DNA from: Modestobacter muralis
Lineage (GTDB): Bacteria > Actinomycetota > Actinomycetes > Mycobacteriales > Geodermatophilaceae
DNA: 64,000 nucleotides
Direction: 5' to 3'
NCBI RefSeq assembly: GCF_010682105.1
Contig: NZ_JAAGWH010000033.1
Span: 143,383-207,382 of the forward strand
The position numbers and the translations under genes were made by a program. Numbering within the stretch: position 1 is the stretch's first letter; each line of letters starts with the position of its first letter. A model generated the notes under the pieces. That model was not told where the DNA came from. It was given only the letters and a program-made list of their open reading frames with translations, and made no database searches. Shown piece by piece: positions 37,971 to 45,748 of the stretch.

Positions 37971-38072
37971 TCAGGCCGCGGCGAGCACGGCCTGCTCGGC
38001 GGACCGGACGGCGTCGCGCGAGCGGTACCACTACCGCCACAGCACCACCGCGACCAGCAGGTGCACGGTCAC
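37971..38072 (-). pseudogene. Amber-interrupted reading frame downstream of the DUF2243 gene
   Basis: A GTG at 38072 overlaps the DUF2243 stop by four bases (GTGA), as a real operon partner would. The frame reads VTVHLLVAVVLWR, then TAG at 38031-38033, then W-Y-R-S-R-D-A-V-R-S-A-E-Q and on to a TGA at 37971. The two halves join naturally in one frame. DUF2243 genes are often followed by a CtaG-type gene, so this may be a shrunken remnant. It could also be chance. Confidence 0.35.
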
Positions 38073-38572
38073 GCCGTCGTCCGGTCCCGCCGCAGCAGGA
38101 CGACGCCGGCCAGCAGCACCAGCAGGCCGGCGCCGGTCCAGGCCAGGTCGTAGCCGGTGAGGTCGACGCCGTAGCGGACCTGGTGCAGCCCCAGCAGCTT
38201 GTGGTGCACGACGCCGTCCCAGGTCTGGAACGCCCCGGCGCCCACGAGCACCGCGCCCCACCAGCGGGCCGGGGCGAAGGCGGCCCGGCGGCGGACGTCG
38301 GCGAGCAGCGCCAGCCCGGCGACCGTGGCCGACCAGGTGGCCGCGTGCAGCAGCCCGTCGGAGACCAGCCCGGCCGTGCCGCTGGACCGGTCGTAGAAGT
38401 GGTGCCAGTGCAGCAGCTGGTGGAACACGACCTCGTCGACCGCGCCGGCCGCGCCCAGCCCCAGCAGCAGCCCGGACAGCAGCAGCCGGCGGTGGTCGTG
38501 CCGCGGGCGGTCCTGCGGTGCGGTCACGGGGGCGCCCTGCCCTCCGCCCGCCGCCGGGAAACCCACCGCCAT
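38069..38572 (-). CDS. DUF2243 family membrane protein
   Basis: Membrane protein of 167 residues with four hydrophobic segments (about 31-48, 70-90, 97-115 and 140-160). Conserved family motifs are VDEVVFHQLLHWHHFYD, DGLLHAATW and TWDGVVHHKLLGLHQVRYGV, which carry several membrane histidines. Function unknown; it often sits beside cytochrome oxidase assembly genes. The true start may be the GTG at 38527 (V-T-A-P-Q-D) rather than ATG 38572. Confidence 0.85.
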   Translation of the reverse strand: MAVGFPAAGGGQGAPVTAPQDRPRHDHRRLLLSGLLLGLGAAGAVDEVVFHQLLHWHHFYDRSSGTAGLVSDGLLHAATWSATVAGLALLADVRRRAAFAPARWWGAVLVGAGAFQTWDGVVHHKLLGLHQVRYGVDLTGYDLAWTGAGLLVLLAGVVLLRRDRTTA

Positions 38573-38604
38573 GATGGCCGCGTGACGGGTACGGGTGAGC
38601 GGCC

Positions 38605-39510
38605 ATGAGCCGGCGCGGGTGGGTGCTGTTCGTGGCGCTGGCGGTGATCTGGGGCATCCCCTACCTGCTGATCAAGGTGGCGGTCGGGGAGTTCTCACCG
38701 GTGACGGTGGTGTTCCTGCGCTGCGCCATCGGGGCCGCGCTGCTGCTGCCGTGGACCCTGACCCGCGGCCGGCTGGGCCCGGCGGTCCGGCAGCACTGGC
38801 GGGCGCTGCTGCTGTTCACGGTGCTGGAGATGACCGCCCCGTGGCTGCTGCTGTCGTGGGCGGAGACCGAGCTGTCGTCCTCGCTCACCGGCCTGCTGGT
38901 GGCCGGCGTGCCGTTCGTGGCCGCGCTGACCGCCCGGCTGGCGGGGGAGGAGGAGCGGCTGTCGCCGGTGCGCGTGGCCGGGATGCTCGTGGGCGTGGTC
39001 GGCATCGCCGTCCTGCTCGGCCTGGACGTCGGCAGGGCGCAGCTGGGGCCGCTGCTGGCCGTGGCGCTGGTCGTCGTGGGCTACGCGACGGCGCCGATGG
39101 TGATCAGCCGCCGGCTGTCCGACGTGCCCGGGGTGACCGCCAGCGCCTTCGCCCTGGTGGTGACCGCGGTGGTCTACGCCCCGTTCGCCGTCCCGCGGCT
39201 CGGGGACGCCGCCGGGGTCCCCGCCGACGCCTGGACGGCGGTGGTCCTGCTGGGCACGGTGTGCACCGCGGCGGCGCTCGCGCTGTTCTTCGCCCTCATC
39301 CGCGAGGCCGGGCCGCAGCGCGCGCTGGTGATCACCTTCGTCAACCCGGCGGTCGCGGTCGGGCTCGGCGTCCTGCTGCTCGACGAGCCGTTCACGCTGG
39401 GGCTGGCGGTGGGGCTGCCGCTGGTCCTCGTCGGCTGCGTGCTCGCCACCCGACGCAGCCCCGTCCCTGCGGGCACCGCGGCCGCCGAGGTGCCCGCAGC
39501 CCGGCCCTGA
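38605..39510 (+). CDS. EamA/DMT-family transporter
   Basis: Drug/metabolite transporter-type protein of 301 residues with ten predicted helices in two EamA halves (residues about 5-140 and 150-288). The first begins VLFVALAVIWGIPYLLIKVA; the second ends VAVGLGVLLLDEPFTLGLAV. Probable small-molecule exporter; substrate unknown. ATG start. Confidence 0.9.
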   Translation: MSRRGWVLFVALAVIWGIPYLLIKVAVGEFSPVTVVFLRCAIGAALLLPWTLTRGRLGPAVRQHWRALLLFTVLEMTAPWLLLSWAETELSSSLTGLLVAGVPFVAALTARLAGEEERLSPVRVAGMLVGVVGIAVLLGLDVGRAQLGPLLAVALVVVGYATAPMVISRRLSDVPGVTASAFALVVTAVVYAPFAVPRLGDAAGVPADAWTAVVLLGTVCTAAALALFFALIREAGPQRALVITFVNPAVAVGLGVLLLDEPFTLGLAVGLPLVLVGCVLATRRSPVPAGTAAAEVPAARP

Positions 39511-39517
39511 CGCCCGA

Positions 39518-39575
39518 CTCGGCTCAACCCCGGACCGCAGGGGCCGAGAACCGGTGCGGGCACCGGCGCTCGGCC
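39518..39575 (+). promoter_or_regulatory. Two mutually exclusive hairpins in the leader of the FnIII gene
   Basis: The segment GGCCGAG (39542-39548) can pair backwards with CTCGG (39518-39522), closing a stem with CCCC/GGGG. It can also pair forwards with CTCGGCC (39569-39575), closing over the inner stem CCGGTG-cggg-CACCGG. Both cannot form at once. The second hairpin lies eight bases before the ribosome site caggagg. I recognise no known riboswitch class; it could also simply be the terminator of the EamA gene. Confidence 0.4.
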
Positions 39576-39596
39576 GGCGCCCGCAGGAGGTCGGGC

Positions 39597-42380
39597 ATGG
39601 GTCGGCACAGCGGTCGTACAGAACGGTCCACGCAGCGGCGGAGCTGGGCGGTCGGCGCAGCGGCGGTCCTGACCGTGGCGGCAGGGGTGTCCGGGAGCGG
39701 GGGTCCCGTCGGCGCACCGCAGCTGCAGGCGGTCAGCTACACCAACCCGACCCCGCCGAGCAACGTCTCGACCGTGCCCGCCGACCGGTCGCTGCTGGTC
39801 TCCTGGACGGCCTCGACCGAACCCGGCGTCGTCGGCTACCGGGTCTGGGTCGACGGGGTGCCGGGGCCGACGACGACCACCACCTCGGCCACCGTGACCG
39901 GCCTGGTCAACGGCCGCAGCTACGTGATCACCGTGCGCGCCGGCACCCTGGTCGCCGGCACCGCCACCGAGGGGACGACGGGGAGCCCCCCGGTCACCGG
40001 CGTCCCGGCGGACTCCGCCGCCCCGGCCCGGCCGGCCCGCCCGGTCGCGGTGCGCGGCGACGGCCAGGTGGCGCTGTCCTGGACGGCGGGCCCCGAGTAC
40101 GACGTGGACGGCTACCAGGTGCTCCGGGACGGCGTGCCCGTCTCGGGCCTGCTGTCCGGCCCGGGCACGACCACCTGGACCGACACCGGCCTGGTGAACG
40201 ACCGCACCTACGGCTACGCGCTGCAGGTGCACGACACGTCGGGCAACTGGTCGCCCGCCTCCACCCCGGTGGTGCCGGCGACCCCGACCGACCTCACGGC
40301 ACCGGCCGCGCCCACCGGGCTGTCGGCGTCGGCGGGGGACGGCCGGGTCGAGCTGTCCTGGGCGCCCCCCGCCGAGGCCGACGTGGTCGCGTACCGGGTG
40401 CTGCGCGACGGGGTCGAGGTGGCGGTGGTGCGCGGCGCGACGTCCTCCGTCGACAGTGGCCTGGTCGACGGCCGCACGTACCGCTACACGCTGGTCGCCG
40501 AGGACGGGCACGGCAACCGCTCGGGCCCCTCGGCCGAGGTCGCCGCGACCCCGCGGGACACGACCGCACCGGCGGTCCCGGCCGGCCCGACCGCCACGGC
40601 GGGCGACGGTGCGGTGGAGCTGTCGTGGCCGGCCGACCCCGACGCCGCGACCCACCGGGTGCTGCGCGACGGCCAGCCGGTCGCCACGGTCACCGGGACG
40701 ACGTACCGCGACGAGGGGCTGACCAACGGGACGCCGTACCGCTACACGCTGGTGGCGGTGGACGCCGCCGGCAACCCCTCGGCCTCCTCGCCGGAGGTGC
40801 TGGCCACCCCGACCGACCGGACCGCCCCCGCGGCCCCGACCGGCGTGACCGCGACGCCCGGCGACGGGCAGGCGACGCTGTCGTGGACGGCGGGCACCGA
40901 GCCCGACCTCGCCGCCCACCGGGTGCTCGCCGGCGACGGGACCGTCGTGGCGACCGTGACCGCGCCGGCGACCCAGGCCGTCGTCCGCGGGCTGGCCAAC
41001 GGTGCCGCGACCACGTTCACCGTCGTCGCGGTGGACGCCGCGGGCAACGCCTCCGGCGCCTCGGCCCCGGTCACGGTGACCCCGGCCGCCCGCGCGGTGC
41101 CGGTGCAGGGCGCGGGGGAGACCGGCGGGCTGGCCGTCAGCGGGGACGGGCGCTTCGTCGTCGTCGGCACCCGGGCCCCGCTGGAGCCGACCGACACCAA
41201 CACCGCCTCCGAGCTGTACCTCCTGGACCGCACCGCCGGCACGGCCCGCCGGGTCGCGCCGCTGCCGGCCGGCGCCACCGGTGCGAGCGACTCGACCAAC
41301 GCCGGCGCCCCGGCGGTCAGCGACGACGGCCGGTACGTCGTCCTGGCCACCACCGCGGCCCTGGTGCCCGAGGACACCAACCGCCTCGCCGACGTCTACC
41401 GGCTGGACACCACCACCGGCCGCTGGACGCCGGTCAGCGTCCCGGCCGGCGGCCGGGTGGGCACGGTCGCGGGCACGGTGCTGCAGACCGGGCCGTCGGT
41501 GTACGCGACCAGCCCGAGCGTGGCGGTGTCGGCCGACGGGGACCTCGTGCTCTTCTACTCGGCGCGGTCCGACCTGGTCGCCCGGGACACCAACGGCGCG
41601 GTCGACGTCTTCGCCAAGTCGATGACCACCGGCGCCGTCACCCGGGTCTCGGCCACCGCGACCGGCACCGACCTGCCGCGGACGGCGCTCGGCCCGGCGC
41701 TGGCGCTCACCCCCGACGGTCGCTTCGCGCTCTTCCCGGCGACCTCCTCCAGCGGCCCGGTGGTGCTCTACCGCAAGACGCTGTCCGGTGCGGGTGCCGG
41801 CGCGGTCACCGTCGTCTCGACGGTCACCGGCGCCGGGCGGACGACCGAGGTGCCCGTGTACCGCGACGCCGGTGACGTCGACCTGAGCGACGACGGCCGC
41901 TACGTCGCGCTGGTCACGTCGGCGAAGCTCGGCACGGCCACGCCGACGGCCGGGTGGACCACCGGCCTGGCGCACCGCGTCGACACCGCCACCGGCACGT
42001 CGGTGGCGATGGGCGACGGGCAGACGACGTCGTGGGAGCACCAGGTCGCGCTGGACCCGACCGGCCGGTACGGCTTCTTCGGCACCGCGGCCGCCGAGGT
42101 GGCCGGGGACGTCAACGGCCACACCGACCACCTGCGCCGCGACCTGGACGGCGGGGTGCGCGGGCCGCTGGTGCTGGTCACCGTCGACTCCGCCGGCCGC
42201 GCCGGCGCCGGCCCGACGGGCTCGATCACCCCCGCGGAGTACGGCCGCACCGTCCCGGTCACCGGCGACCAGGTGTTCGTGACCACCTCCAACGCCCTGC
42301 AGCCGGCCGACACCAACGGCGTCCGGGACCTCTACCTCGCCGACCTGGCCGGCGGCGGGGTGCAGGCCGTCGTCGGGTGA
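39597..42380 (+). CDS. Exported fibronectin type III / beta-propeller protein
   Basis: Large protein of 927 residues. It has a basic N terminus and a signal-like hydrophobic segment (WAVGAAAVLTVAAGVSGSG). Five FnIII repeats follow (about 45-500), each with a (G)DG(x)VxLSW strand and TD/TxTAPxxP linkers. The C-terminal half (about 505-925) consists of TolB/WD40-like blades of the type VSDDGRYVVLATTAALVPED then TNRLADVYRLD, whose DTN repeat is characteristic. No catalytic domain or membrane anchor is seen. Probably secreted and carbohydrate- or protein-binding. Start: ATG with caggagg. Confidence 0.85.
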   Translation: MGRHSGRTERSTQRRSWAVGAAAVLTVAAGVSGSGGPVGAPQLQAVSYTNPTPPSNVSTVPADRSLLVSWTASTEPGVVGYRVWVDGVPGPTTTTTSATVTGLVNGRSYVITVRAGTLVAGTATEGTTGSPPVTGVPADSAAPARPARPVAVRGDGQVALSWTAGPEYDVDGYQVLRDGVPVSGLLSGPGTTTWTDTGLVNDRTYGYALQVHDTSGNWSPASTPVVPATPTDLTAPAAPTGLSASAGDGRVELSWAPPAEADVVAYRVLRDGVEVAVVRGATSSVDSGLVDGRTYRYTLVAEDGHGNRSGPSAEVAATPRDTTAPAVPAGPTATAGDGAVELSWPADPDAATHRVLRDGQPVATVTGTTYRDEGLTNGTPYRYTLVAVDAAGNPSASSPEVLATPTDRTAPAAPTGVTATPGDGQATLSWTAGTEPDLAAHRVLAGDGTVVATVTAPATQAVVRGLANGAATTFTVVAVDAAGNASGASAPVTVTPAARAVPVQGAGETGGLAVSGDGRFVVVGTRAPLEPTDTNTASELYLLDRTAGTARRVAPLPAGATGASDSTNAGAPAVSDDGRYVVLATTAALVPEDTNRLADVYRLDTTTGRWTPVSVPAGGRVGTVAGTVLQTGPSVYATSPSVAVSADGDLVLFYSARSDLVARDTNGAVDVFAKSMTTGAVTRVSATATGTDLPRTALGPALALTPDGRFALFPATSSSGPVVLYRKTLSGAGAGAVTVVSTVTGAGRTTEVPVYRDAGDVDLSDDGRYVALVTSAKLGTATPTAGWTTGLAHRVDTATGTSVAMGDGQTTSWEHQVALDPTGRYGFFGTAAAEVAGDVNGHTDHLRRDLDGGVRGPLVLVTVDSAGRAGAGPTGSITPAEYGRTVPVTGDQVFVTTSNALQPADTNGVRDLYLADLAGGGVQAVVG

Positions 42381-42403
42381 GGCCGGCGGCTAGCGTCGGC
42401 GAC

Positions 42404-42964
42404 GTGGAGCCGATCCGGTGCGGCTGGGCGACCAGCGCCCCCGAGTACGTGACCTACCACGACGAGGAGTGGGGGAGGCCGCTGCACGGGGACGACGCCC
42501 TGTTCGAGCGGCTGACCCTGGAGGCGTTCCAGTCCGGCCTGTCCTGGATCACGATCCTGCGCAAGCGCCCGGCGTTCCGGGCCGCCTTCGCCGGGTTCGA
42601 CGTCGCCGCGGTCGCCCGGTTCACCGCCGAGGACGAGGCGCGGCTGATGGCCGACGCGGGCATCGTCCGCAACCGCGCGAAGGTGGCGGCGGCGGTGCGC
42701 AACGCCCGGGCTGCACTGGAGGTCCCGGAGGGGCTGTCGGCGCTGCTGTGGTCGTTCGCGCCGACCGGTCCGCGCCCCCGGCCGCGCACCCTCGCCGACG
42801 TCCCGGCCACCTCCCCGGAGTCGATCGCGCTGGCCAGGGAGCTGAAGCGGCGGGGGTTCGTCTTCGTCGGACCGACCACCGGGTACGCGCTGATGCAGGC
42901 CACCGGGATGGTCGACGACCACGTCGCGGACTGCTTCCGGGCCCACCCGGAGGAGCGGTACTGA
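42404..42964 (+). CDS. tag: DNA-3-methyladenine glycosylase I
   Basis: Base-excision repair enzyme of 186 residues removing 3-methyladenine. The zinc-snap ligands are Cys in IRCGWAT, His in YHDEEWG and the pair HVADC near the C terminus. The aromatic pocket LEAFQSGLSWITILRKR is typical. GTG at 42404. Its position before DUF3117 matches the tagA-Rv1211 order in M. tuberculosis. Confidence 0.95.
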   Translation: MEPIRCGWATSAPEYVTYHDEEWGRPLHGDDALFERLTLEAFQSGLSWITILRKRPAFRAAFAGFDVAAVARFTAEDEARLMADAGIVRNRAKVAAAVRNARAALEVPEGLSALLWSFAPTGPRPRPRTLADVPATSPESIALARELKRRGFVFVGPTTGYALMQATGMVDDHVADCFRAHPEERY

Positions 42965-42966
42965 GG

Positions 42967-43051
42967 GGTCCGGTTGGTCGATCGGCCCGGATACGGGATC
43001 ATGGGGGAGAGCTCAGCACGAACAGTCGCCACACCACGGCCCAACCGGACC
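42967..43051 (+). promoter_or_regulatory. Long-range inverted repeat upstream of the DUF3117 gene
   Basis: GGTCCGGTTGG (42967-42977) is a perfect complement of CCAACCGGACC (43041-43051), 63 bases apart. A weak promoter (TTGGTC, 17 bases, GATCAT at 42997-43002) lies between or within the arms. The right arm is 27 bases before the ATG. Confidence 0.4.
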
Positions 43052-43077
43052 GTGGGTGGCCGGTGAAGGAGGCACGC

Positions 43078-43245
43078 ATGGCGGCCATGAAGCCGCGAAC
43101 GGGTGAAGGTCCCCTCGAGGTCACCAAGGAGGGCCGCGGCCTGGTCATGCGCGTCCCGCTGGAGGGTGGCGGCCGGTTGGTCGTCGAGCTGTCCCCCGAC
43201 GAGGCGACCGCCCTCTCCGAGGCACTGACGGGCGCGACCAGCTGA
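43078..43245 (+). CDS. DUF3117 domain protein
   Basis: A 55-residue protein matching the DUF3117 family from end to end: MAAMKPRTGEGPLEVTKEGR then GLVMRVPLEGGGRLVVELSP. Family function unknown; widespread in actinobacteria (Rv1211 in M. tuberculosis by memory). The ribosome site aaggagg is six bases upstream. Its stop overlaps the CTG proposed for pepA. Confidence 0.93.
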   Translation: MAAMKPRTGEGPLEVTKEGRGLVMRVPLEGGGRLVVELSPDEATALSEALTGATS

Positions 43246-44852
43246 CCCCCGCCGCGAGCCTGCCCCCGGGCAGCCCCGCGGACGACGACACGGCCCCGGC
43301 CGCCGGCAGCACGCCGGCGTCCGGGGCCGCGCCGTTCCCCCGGGTCGAGGTCACGCACGAGCTGCCCGCGCTGACCGAGGACGACGTCCTCGTCGTCCCG
43401 GTGGGTGCGCGGGGCGCGCTGCCCGGCTGGCTGACCGCTGCACCGCTGCTCGACCCGGTGCTCCTCGCCGGTGCCCTGGCCGACACCGGCAACGGCGGGA
43501 AGCCCGGCGGGCTCACCGTCGTGCCGGTCCCGGGCCGCCGGCCACGGACCGTGCTGGCCGTCGGCGTCGGGGACGCCACGCTGCCCCAGCTCCGGTCGGC
43601 CGTCGCGGTCGCCGTGCGACGCGCCCAGGACCTCGCGGGGTCCGGCGCCCGGCGGCTGGTGCTGCCGCTGGACACCGACGTCTCCCCGGCCGGCGCCGAC
43701 GAGGTGCGCACCGCGGTCGAGACGGCGCTGCTGGCCGGGTACCGCTTCCGGGACGCCTCCGCCCCGCACCCGGCCCGGCTGGCCGAGGTGCTCGTGGTCG
43801 CCGCCGACGCCGCGGACCCCGCCGTCGCCGCCGCGGCGCGGGCCGGGCAGGTCGCCGCTGCGTCGGTCGCCTGGGCCCGCGACCTGGTCAACACCCCCAG
43901 CAGCACCAAGGACCCGGCGTGGCTGGCCGACCAGGTCCGCGCGCGCCTGAGCGGGCTGCCCGACGTGACGGTCACGGTTCTCGGCCCCGCGGAGCTCGCG
44001 GCCGGTGGCTTCGGCGGCGTGCTGGCCGTCGGCAGCGGCTCGGCGTCCCCGCCCTGCGTCGTCGTCGTGGCGTACCGCGCGGCCGGCCCCGTGCACCCGG
44101 TGCTGGTCGGCAAGGGCATCACCTTCGACACCGGCGGGCTGTCGATCAAGACCAACGCCGGCATGCGGGACATGAAGACCGACATGGCCGGGGGAGCGGC
44201 GGTGCTGGCCGCCGTCGACGCCGCCGCCCGGCTGCAGCTGGCCACCCCGGTGACCGCGGTGGTGGCGGTGGCCGAGAACGCCGTGTCCGGGTCCGGCTAC
44301 CGGCCGGCCGACGTCGTCCGGCACGTGGGCGGGCGCACCACCGAGGTGCGCAACACCGACGCCGAGGGCCGGCTGGTCCTCGCCGACGCCCTCGCCCACG
44401 CCCGGCTGTCGCTCGGCGCGACCGTGCTCGTGGACGTCGCCACGCTCACCGGTGCCATGCGGACGGCGCTGGGCGCGCGGACCGCCGGGCTCTACGCGAC
44501 CACCGACGGCCTGGCCGGCGCGCTGCTCACCGCCGCCGGGCACGCCGGGGAGTCGTTCTGGCGGATGCCGCTGGGCGAGGAGCACGTCGGGCACCTGCGC
44601 GCGCAGCTGGACTCCCCGGTGGCCGACGCCAACAACGCCCCGGGCAACCCCGGCGCCACGACGGCCGCGCTGTTCCTGCAGCCCTTCGCCGGCGACCTGC
44701 CGTGGGCCCACCTGGACGTCGCCGGCCCGGCCCGCGCCGGCAGCGACGACGCCGAGGTGGTCAAGGGCGGCACCGGCTTCGCCACCCGCACCCTGCTGCG
44801 CTGGCTGGAGGCCGGCGCGCCGACCGAGCAGCCGGACACCGTCCTCGACTGA
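43242..44852 (+). CDS. pepA: Leucyl aminopeptidase, M17 family, probable CTG start
   Basis: Dimetal aminopeptidase of 536 residues. The C-terminal catalytic domain has VGKGITFDTGGLSIK (Lys, Asp) and NTDAEGRLVLADAL (Asp, Glu). The N-terminal macro-like domain begins near VEVTHELPALTEDDVLVVPV. The first ATG/GTG/TTG in frame is the GTG at 43401, which would cut into this domain. The CTG at 43242 overlaps the DUF3117 stop (CTGA) and keeps it, but has no obvious ribosome site, so reinitiation is implied. The first 30 residues are Pro/Ala-rich and low complexity. Confidence 0.82.
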   Translation: MTPAASLPPGSPADDDTAPAAGSTPASGAAPFPRVEVTHELPALTEDDVLVVPVGARGALPGWLTAAPLLDPVLLAGALADTGNGGKPGGLTVVPVPGRRPRTVLAVGVGDATLPQLRSAVAVAVRRAQDLAGSGARRLVLPLDTDVSPAGADEVRTAVETALLAGYRFRDASAPHPARLAEVLVVAADAADPAVAAAARAGQVAAASVAWARDLVNTPSSTKDPAWLADQVRARLSGLPDVTVTVLGPAELAAGGFGGVLAVGSGSASPPCVVVVAYRAAGPVHPVLVGKGITFDTGGLSIKTNAGMRDMKTDMAGGAAVLAAVDAAARLQLATPVTAVVAVAENAVSGSGYRPADVVRHVGGRTTEVRNTDAEGRLVLADALAHARLSLGATVLVDVATLTGAMRTALGARTAGLYATTDGLAGALLTAAGHAGESFWRMPLGEEHVGHLRAQLDSPVADANNAPGNPGATTAALFLQPFAGDLPWAHLDVAGPARAGSDDAEVVKGGTGFATRTLLRWLEAGAPTEQPDTVLD

Positions 44853-44905
44853 CGGACGGGCGTGTTCCGCCACCGGGGTGACCCCTCCGGCCCTACGGTG
44901 GCGCC

Positions 44906-45607
44906 ATGCTGCCGGCAGCTGCACCGACCACGCGTCAGCCCCGCGGCGCGTGGAGCCTGCGGGACGGGTGGACGGCGGTCCGGGCGGCCCTGGTGGTCGG
45001 GTGGCTGGCCCTCGCGCTGACCACCGTCCTGGCCGGTCAGCGCCCGTCGTCCCTGGACGACCTGCGCGCCGCGGTCGACGCCGGCCGGGTGGCCCAGGTG
45101 CGCATCTCGGCAGGGCTGGAGCAGGGCGCCACCGGCTACGGCATCCAGGTCGCGGTGTGGCGGGACGGCCCGATCGCCCACCGCACCGAGGGCTGGCAGG
45201 TCAGTCCCGGCGTCGAGGCGCCGGTGGACTCCCGGCAGGTGTTCGACACCGACCTCGCCGGCGAGCTGGTCACCGCAGACCCCGACCTGCGCGTGCTGCC
45301 CCTCGTCGAGGGCGTCTCGGCGGTGGACGTCCAGGGGTGGCGGCTGCCGGGGTGGGCCGGGCTGCTCGTGCTGGTCGAGTGGCTGGCCGCGCTGTTCCTG
45401 CTGGTCGGTGGTCCGGTGCCGGAACGGGCGACCCGCTGGGCCTGGTTTTGGTTCAGCTGGAACCCGCTCGGGGTGCTGGCGTTCCTGCTGCTGTCCGGGC
45501 CCACGCCGGGGATCCCGCGCCCCCGTCTCGGAGCCCGCCGGCTGACCGGCGGCTGGGCGTTCCTGCTGAGCCTGGTCCTCGGCGGCGGGTACCTCGGCCG
45601 GAGCTGA
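44906..45607 (+). CDS. Hypothetical membrane protein
   Basis: Protein of 233 residues, family not recognised. One helix at about 26-44 is followed by an outside domain of about 100 residues (VAQVRISAGLEQGATGYG). Then come a helix pair at 148-170 and 180-200 and a last helix at 215-230. The motif ATRWAWFWFSWNPLGVLAFL is striking and Trp-rich. It precedes an ABC-2 exporter operon but is separated from it by a regulatory gap, so joint function is unproven. Confidence 0.7.
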   Translation: MLPAAAPTTRQPRGAWSLRDGWTAVRAALVVGWLALALTTVLAGQRPSSLDDLRAAVDAGRVAQVRISAGLEQGATGYGIQVAVWRDGPIAHRTEGWQVSPGVEAPVDSRQVFDTDLAGELVTADPDLRVLPLVEGVSAVDVQGWRLPGWAGLLVLVEWLAALFLLVGGPVPERATRWAWFWFSWNPLGVLAFLLLSGPTPGIPRPRLGARRLTGGWAFLLSLVLGGGYLGRS

Positions 45608-45621
45608 CCCCCACTGCGGCC

Positions 45622-45649
45622 TCAGGGACGGCTCAGGGGACGTTCAGGG
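45622..45649 (+). promoter_or_regulatory. Triple TCAGGG operator upstream of an ABC exporter operon
   Basis: Three exact copies of TCAGGG at 45622, 45633 and 45644, spaced by exactly one helical turn (11 bp). This is the layout of OmpR/PhoB-family response-regulator sites. A possible -10 (TGATGG) follows at about 45668. No two-component genes lie in the window, so the regulator would be encoded elsewhere. Confidence 0.6.
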
Positions 45650-45706
45650 TCGGCTGGGGGCGCTCCCTGATGGTCCCGGGGCGCGCACGTCGACAGGGTC
45701 GTCGGC

Positions 45707-45748
45707 ATGGACACCACACCCCGTCAGCACTCCCGGGACCGGCGATGA
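45707..45748 (+). CDS. 13-codon upstream reading frame overlapping the ABC ATPase start
   Basis: ATG at 45707 opens MDTTPRQHSRDRR and stops in the ATGA (45745-45748) that starts the ATPase. The ATPase ATG lacks a good ribosome site of its own, so the short frame could couple its translation. It may also be fortuitous. Confidence 0.4.
   Translation: MDTTPRQHSRDRR

Noticed and set aside
39750..41100. DNA-level repeats within the FnIII gene
   Set aside because: They follow from repeated protein domains and shared codon choice rather than a DNA element.
39174..42131. Very long open frame antisense to the FnIII protein (985 codons)
   Set aside because: A by-product of GC-rich codon bias opposite a repetitive gene; composition is low-complexity Gly/Arg/Val and no domain is visible.
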